Assembly: GCA_903919535.1 (NCBI GenBank)
Contig: CAIXIP010000083.1
Coordinates: 1-36,049 of the forward strand
DNA length: 36,049 nucleotides
Direction: 5' to 3'
Origin: an uncultured Bacteroidota bacterium
Lineage (GTDB): Bacteria > Bacteroidota > Bacteroidia > 2-12-FULL-35-15
Position 1 is the first letter of the stretch; each line of letters starts with the position of its first letter. Under the pieces are notes generated by a model. That model had not been told where the DNA came from. It did not search any database and worked only from the letters and a program-made list of their open reading frames with translations. Both the position numbers and the translations under genes were made by a program. This document shows positions 33,701 to 36,049 of this stretch, one piece after another.

Positions 33701-34172
33701 CTGTAATAAAATCAATGGATATTTTTTCCCCTTGTTTTAGCTCAAGCGTATTTTTAGTTAAGTGTGATCTTGTAACAACTTTTTCGGTTAATGCTTCGGG
33801 ATATGTTACAATGCAAATATGTTTTTTCCCTGTATTGATCTTATTTAAAACTTCTGCCCGAAGTAATATATTAGAATTGTCAACTTCCTCGTATTCATAT
33901 GGCATCCGATAGGATGCAGGAAAAAACAAAACATTTTCTTCTCCCAATAAGTTTTCCAGGTCATTTAAGAAATATGCAGCTTCTTCTTTATCTGCAAGAA
34001 TGAATAAATTGGTTTTGTAAATGTTCTGATGTGCTGCGGTAGCTATGAAGGAAGCTCCAGATCCGATGACACCTTTCAGCTGAACGCGCGTAGCATTCCC
34101 TTTCAATTCTGATATTAGTATAGAATTGTTAGCTGAATCGTTGTACTTACGTAAAATATCTTCTTTCGTCAC
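30795..34172 (-). CDS. mfd: Transcription-repair coupling factor Mfd
   Basis: Mfd removes stalled RNA polymerase at DNA lesions and recruits UvrA. Order of parts: UvrB-like N-terminal domain, RNA-polymerase-interacting CarD-like domain (about 440-530, LNPGDYITHIDYGVGRYGG), and the superfamily 2 translocase with Walker A GDVGFGKTE (about 591-599) and DEEQ (about 692), TATPIPRTL and QMRGRVGRS. A C-terminal TRCF domain closes it. At 1125 aa it is full length. The start codon is GTG at 34172; no ATG lies closer to the conserved N-terminus. Confidence 0.97.
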   Translation of the reverse strand: MTKEDILRKYNDSANNSILISELKGNATRVQLKGVIGSGASFIATAAHQNIYKTNLFILADKEEAAYFLNDLENLLGEENVLFFPASYRMPYEYEEVDNSNILLRAEVLNKINTGKKHICIVTYPEALTEKVVTRSHLTKNTLELKQGEKISIDFITEVLIEYGFDRVDYVLAPGQFSIRGGIVDIFSFSNEFPYRVEFLGNDVDSIRSFDPTSQLSIQKLAYCTIIPNVQAKLLQESRQTFFEFIPENSVIWFKHFQLTIDRIEKAFVQAETSFSKLDSIIEQLEPLELYIDKDTFTKQVLGFPLVEFGNHFSLKPTQTITYNFSPQPSFNKNFSFLLDNLNANNRNGYSNIIFAENHKQVERLYKIFEDISPTSKTETKKLPFDEGFGGASFSSGFIDNDLKIACYTDHQIFDRYHRFKIKSSFNKKNEALTLKELKGLNPGDYITHIDYGVGRYGGLETIEVNGKLQETIRLVYKDYDIVNISIHSLHRIAKYSGKEGAEPKINKLGSNAWATLKQKTKKKVKEIAYDLIQLYAKRKALKGFQFSPDNYLQHELEASFIYEDTPDQLKSTADVKKDMESEWPMDRLVCGDVGFGKTEVALRAAFKAVCDSKQVAVLVPTTILALQHYKTFKERLKDFPCNVDYINRFKSAKQQKETLEKLAKGEVDILIGTHGIVGKNVKFKDLGLMIIDEEQKFGVGVKDKLKTFKTNLDTLTLTATPIPRTLQFSMMGARDLSVINTPPPNRYPVQTELHTFNEEIIRDAVSFEVSRGGQVFFVHNRVQNIMEIAGMIQRLCPDVKVAIGHGQLDGDKLEEVMLGFVEGEYDVLVATTIIESGLDISNANTIIINQAHMFGLSDLHQMRGRVGRSNKKAFCYLLTTPVSLLTNEARKRLKAIEEFSDLGSGFNIAMRDLDIRGAGNLLGGEQSGFINEIGFEMYQKILDEAIMELRIENEELNIGDSFNKKVHSSIHQQYVSDCAIDTDMEILIPDEYVTNITERLNLYRELDDSTTEEELSHFEKNLHDRFGPVPDQAIELIHTIRLRWLAMEIGLEKLLLKNNRMVGYFIPKQDSPYYQSETFTKVLKFVQQNMRNCKMKETNGKLTLSFENIRSIDDAIEKLKPILQ

Positions 34173-34192
34173 GCTGCTTCCAAAAAGGATTA

Positions 34193-34200
34193 CAAAAATA
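34193..34200 (-). promoter_or_regulatory. -7 box of mfd
   Basis: TATTTTTG on the minus strand (34200-34193) matches TAnnTTTG, 20 bases before the GTG start of mfd and just downstream of the fbp terminator, so mfd probably has its own promoter. Confidence 0.5.
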
Positions 34201-34209
34201 CAAAAAATA

Positions 34210-34239
34210 AACCCTCAATTGATTTAACAAATGAGGGTT
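34210..34239 (-). terminator. Terminator of fbp
   Basis: AACCCTCA (34210-34217) pairs with TGAGGGTT (34232-34239) around a 14-base loop. On the minus strand it is followed by TATTTTTT, 22 bases after the fbp stop. Confidence 0.75.
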
Positions 34240-34260
34240 CGAATAGGAATAAATTATTAA

Positions 34261-35289
34261 TTAAACTTTTTCAACTTCAGTTACAGATGAGTGTTTTTTC
34301 ATATACTCACATGCAGCATCAACCATGTCTGCTGATCCAATAAATAAAGGAGTGCGCTGATGAAGTTCTGAAATGTCTAAATCTAAGATTCTTTTAAAAC
34401 CATTTGTAGCTTTCCCACCTGCTTGTTCAACTATGAAAGCCAATGGATTACATTCATATAACAAACGTAACTTTCCGTTTGGCGATTTTGATGTAGTTGG
34501 ATAAATATAAATCCCACCTTTAATTAAATTTCTATGAATATCAGCAACACCAGAACCTATGTAACGTGAGGAGTATGGGCGATTTGTTGCATCGTCTTCT
34601 TCCTGACAATGTTTAATATATTTTTTTACTCCATCAGGAAAATGAACATAATTACCTTCATTTATCGAATATGTTGTTGCCGTTTTAGGTGTTTGCATAT
34701 TCGGGTGCGATAAGCAAAATTCTCCGATAGACGGATCTAAAGTAAAACCATTAACACCTTTTCCTGTGCTGTAAACAAGCATACAGGATGAACCATATAT
34801 TACGTAACCTGCAGCAACTTGTTCTGTACCGCGTTGTAAAAAATCTTCTGTTGTCCCAGGACCTGAAAGTGAAGTTCTGCGCAAAATAGAAAAAATCGTT
34901 CCTACTGAAACATTTACATCAATATTGGATGATCCATCTAAAGGGTCCATTGCAACAATATATTTTGCATTTTTTGACATTTCATTTTCAACGAGAATAA
35001 TGTCTTCATTTTCTTCAGAAGCAATAGCACAACATTCTCCACCAACACTAAGTGCAGCAATAAATTGTTCGTTTGCAAAAACATCCAATTTTTTTACATC
35101 TTCTCCTTGAATATTTATTTCACCAGCATCGCCTAAAATATCTGCCAATCCGGCTTTAGTTACTTCACGATTAACAATTTTGGATGCAATACCGATATCG
35201 CGCAAAAGCCTTGATAATTCACCTTTTGAAAAAGGAAAATCTGCTTGTTTCTCTATAATAAACTGCCCTAATGTTTTAACTCGACTCAT
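34261..35289 (-). CDS. fbp: Fructose-1,6-bisphosphatase, class I
   Basis: This gluconeogenic phosphatase hydrolyses fructose 1,6-bisphosphate to fructose 6-phosphate. The metal site includes E92-E93 and the signature D115[20 protein letters not shown]. The C-terminal substrate region has [23 protein letters not shown] and [20 protein letters not shown]. Length (342 aa) is normal for class I. It has its own terminator and diverges from the GNAT gene over a 117-base intergenic region with a near-consensus GATATTTG box on the minus strand. Confidence 0.96.
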   Translation of the reverse strand: MSRVKTLGQFIIEKQADFPFSKGELSRLLRDIGIASKIVNREVTKAGLADILGDAGEINIQGEDVKKLDVFANEQFIAALSVGGECCAIASEENEDIILVENEMSKNAKYIVAMDPLDGSSNIDVNVSVGTIFSILRRTSLSGPGTTEDFLQRGTEQVAAGYVIYGSSCMLVYSTGKGVNGFTLDPSIGEFCLSHPNMQTPKTATTYSINEGNYVHFPDGVKKYIKHCQEEDDATNRPYSSRYIGSGVADIHRNLIKGGIYIYPTTSKSPNGKLRLLYECNPLAFIVEQAGGKATNGFKRILDLDISELHQRTPLFIGSADMVDAACEYMKKHSSVTEVEKV

Positions 35290-35381
35290 TGTTTCTATGT
35301 ATTAAAATAAGAAGCACAAATATCGCAATATTTTTGAATGATTTGACCGAATTTTTCAACCTGTCAAATCAAAGAATTAAA

Positions 35382-35389
35382 TATCTTTG
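35382..35389 (+). promoter_or_regulatory. -7 box of the GNAT gene
   Basis: TATCTTTG matches TAnnTTTG and ends 17 bases before the ATG at 35407. No -33 TTTG at normal spacing was seen. Confidence 0.5.
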
Positions 35390-35406
35390 CTTCTTATTTT
35401 AAAATC

Positions 35407-35880
35407 ATGAATATTTTAATAAGAAAAGTCCAAAAAGCAGACTTTCCTCAAGCACTTGAATTGGTAAAAGAGTTAGCTACTTTTGAAAAAGCTCCTAATA
35501 AAGTTTCTGTAACAATCGAAGAAATGGAACGTGATGGCTTTGGCTCGGAACCTGTATTTAAATTTTTTGTTGCTGAACTTGAAGGGAAAATTGTAGGCAT
35601 GTCCCTTTATTATATTAAGTATTCAACGTGGGAAGGGAAATGTGTTTTTTTAGAAGATATAATTGTGACCGAATCGCATCGTAAATATGGTATCGGAAAA
35701 AAATTATTTGATGAAATCGTGAAGGTGGCAAAAGAAATGAAGGCTAAAAGATTGGAGTGGCAGGTTTTAGCTTGGAATGAGTTGGCGATAAAGTTTTATG
35801 AAAAGGTAGATTCTCATTTTGATAATGAGTGGGTAAATTGCAAATTATCTGAAAAGCAAATTCAAGAGTATAAAATTTAA
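35407..35880 (+). CDS. GNAT-family N-acetyltransferase, diamine-acetyltransferase-like
   Basis: This single GNAT domain (157 aa) has the acetyl-CoA loop motif ESHRKYGIGKKLFDE (about 92-106), preceded by the beta-4 strand VFLEDIIV. The stretch RLEWQVLAWNELAIKFYEK (about 115-133) is typical of the spermidine/spermine (SSAT)-like branch, suggesting a small amine or thialysine substrate, though this is not proven by sequence. It is 16 bases before the aspartate kinase start and probably shares its transcript. Confidence 0.85.
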   Translation: MNILIRKVQKADFPQALELVKELATFEKAPNKVSVTIEEMERDGFGSEPVFKFFVAELEGKIVGMSLYYIKYSTWEGKCVFLEDIIVTESHRKYGIGKKLFDEIVKVAKEMKAKRLEWQVLAWNELAIKFYEKVDSHFDNEWVNCKLSEKQIQEYKI

Positions 35881-35896
35881 GAGGAATAATTAAATA

Positions 35897-36049
35897 ATGA
35901 AAGTATTCAAATTTGGAGGGGCATCTGTTAAGGATGCAAATGCTGTTAAGAATGTGGCAACTGTTTTACAACGTTTTCCTAGCGAAAACATTATTGTTGT
36001 TGTTTCTGCAATGGGCAAGATAACAAATGCGTTGGAACGATTGACAGAT
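35897..36049 (+). CDS. Aspartate kinase, N-terminal part (cut by window edge)
   Basis: The visible 51 residues begin MKVFKFGGASVKDANAVKN, the aspartokinase phosphate-binding signature (KFGG.SVKDA), followed by the strand NIIVVVSAMGKITNALE. Aspartate kinase phosphorylates aspartate as the first step to lysine, threonine and methionine. Whether it is monofunctional or fused to homoserine dehydrogenase cannot be seen because the gene continues past the right edge. Confidence 0.85.
   Translation, partial: MKVFKFGGASVKDANAVKNVATVLQRFPSENIIVVVSAMGKITNALERLTD

Noticed and set aside
1-36049. CRISPR array, tRNA, rRNA or riboswitch
   Set aside because: No regularly spaced direct repeats, cloverleaf-like segments or known aptamer cores were recognised by eye; a covariance-model search would be decisive.

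Overview
The window looks like a chromosomal segment of a Bacteroidota bacterium (Flavobacteriia/Sphingobacteriia-like). It is AT-rich. Several genes are preceded by the Bacteroidota -7 promoter box TAnnTTTG rather than an E. coli-type -10, and Shine-Dalgarno sequences are mostly absent. Lineage markers include DUF2480 behind a SUF cluster and the order purH-mreBCD-mrdA-rodA. I see no rRNA, tRNA, CRISPR array or insertion sequence. No gene-free stretch exceeds 300 bases.

Layout. Bases 1-2430 look accessory: a partial membrane protein, a small conserved protein, a 113-base nest of inverted repeats, a DUF3606/HNH-nuclease pair, a 10-cysteine mini-protein and a PAS protein that ends after a histidine-kinase-like helical hairpin. 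Bases 2466-8849 carry housekeeping and envelope genes: queG, a YtxH/holin-like/unknown trio, ruvB with a coiled-coil membrane protein, comF, a WG-repeat protein and kbl. Bases 8949-15135 form a sulfur/selenium neighbourhood: mnmH-selD (2-selenouridine in tRNA), an IscS/NifS-like cysteine desulfurase convergent to it, and a divergent sufS-sufE-sufT-DUF2480 cluster ending in a small membrane protein and a strong two-way terminator.

Bases 15216-20477 (minus strand) are an eight-gene arsenic operon and the most distinctive part of the window. The order is arsR, a mini-thioredoxin, a rhodanese with a Cys-rich tail, a DUF318/ArsP-type permease, a lipoprotein fusing rhodanese to an ArsF-type thioredoxin domain, an ArsG/CcdA-like permease, an exported FmdE-like protein and arsM. 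A perfect 14-bp inverted repeat in front of arsR encloses the -7 box exactly; a degenerate copy lies before the second gene. The likely logic is ArsR derepression, ArsM methylation and/or ArsFG handling of organoarsenicals, and export by two permeases, supported by periplasmic thiol/persulfide chemistry.

Bases 20541-27779 hold the rod-shape operon (mreB, mreC, mreD, mrdA, rodA) downstream of purH. Bases 27971-36049 hold a MacB-like ABC permease, a small membrane protein, a front-end-type fatty acid desaturase, mfd, fbp, a GNAT acetyltransferase and the start of an aspartate kinase.

Start corrections made here. mnmH probably starts at a CTG at 9012; the GTG at 9075 would remove part of the rhodanese domain. 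The mini-thioredoxin starts at ATG 20051, because the upstream TTG lies in a promoter box. The coiled-coil gene before ruvB starts at ATG 6470, because the upstream GTG is 2 bases downstream of a promoter box. All functions are inferred from reading sequence and motifs; no searches were run.
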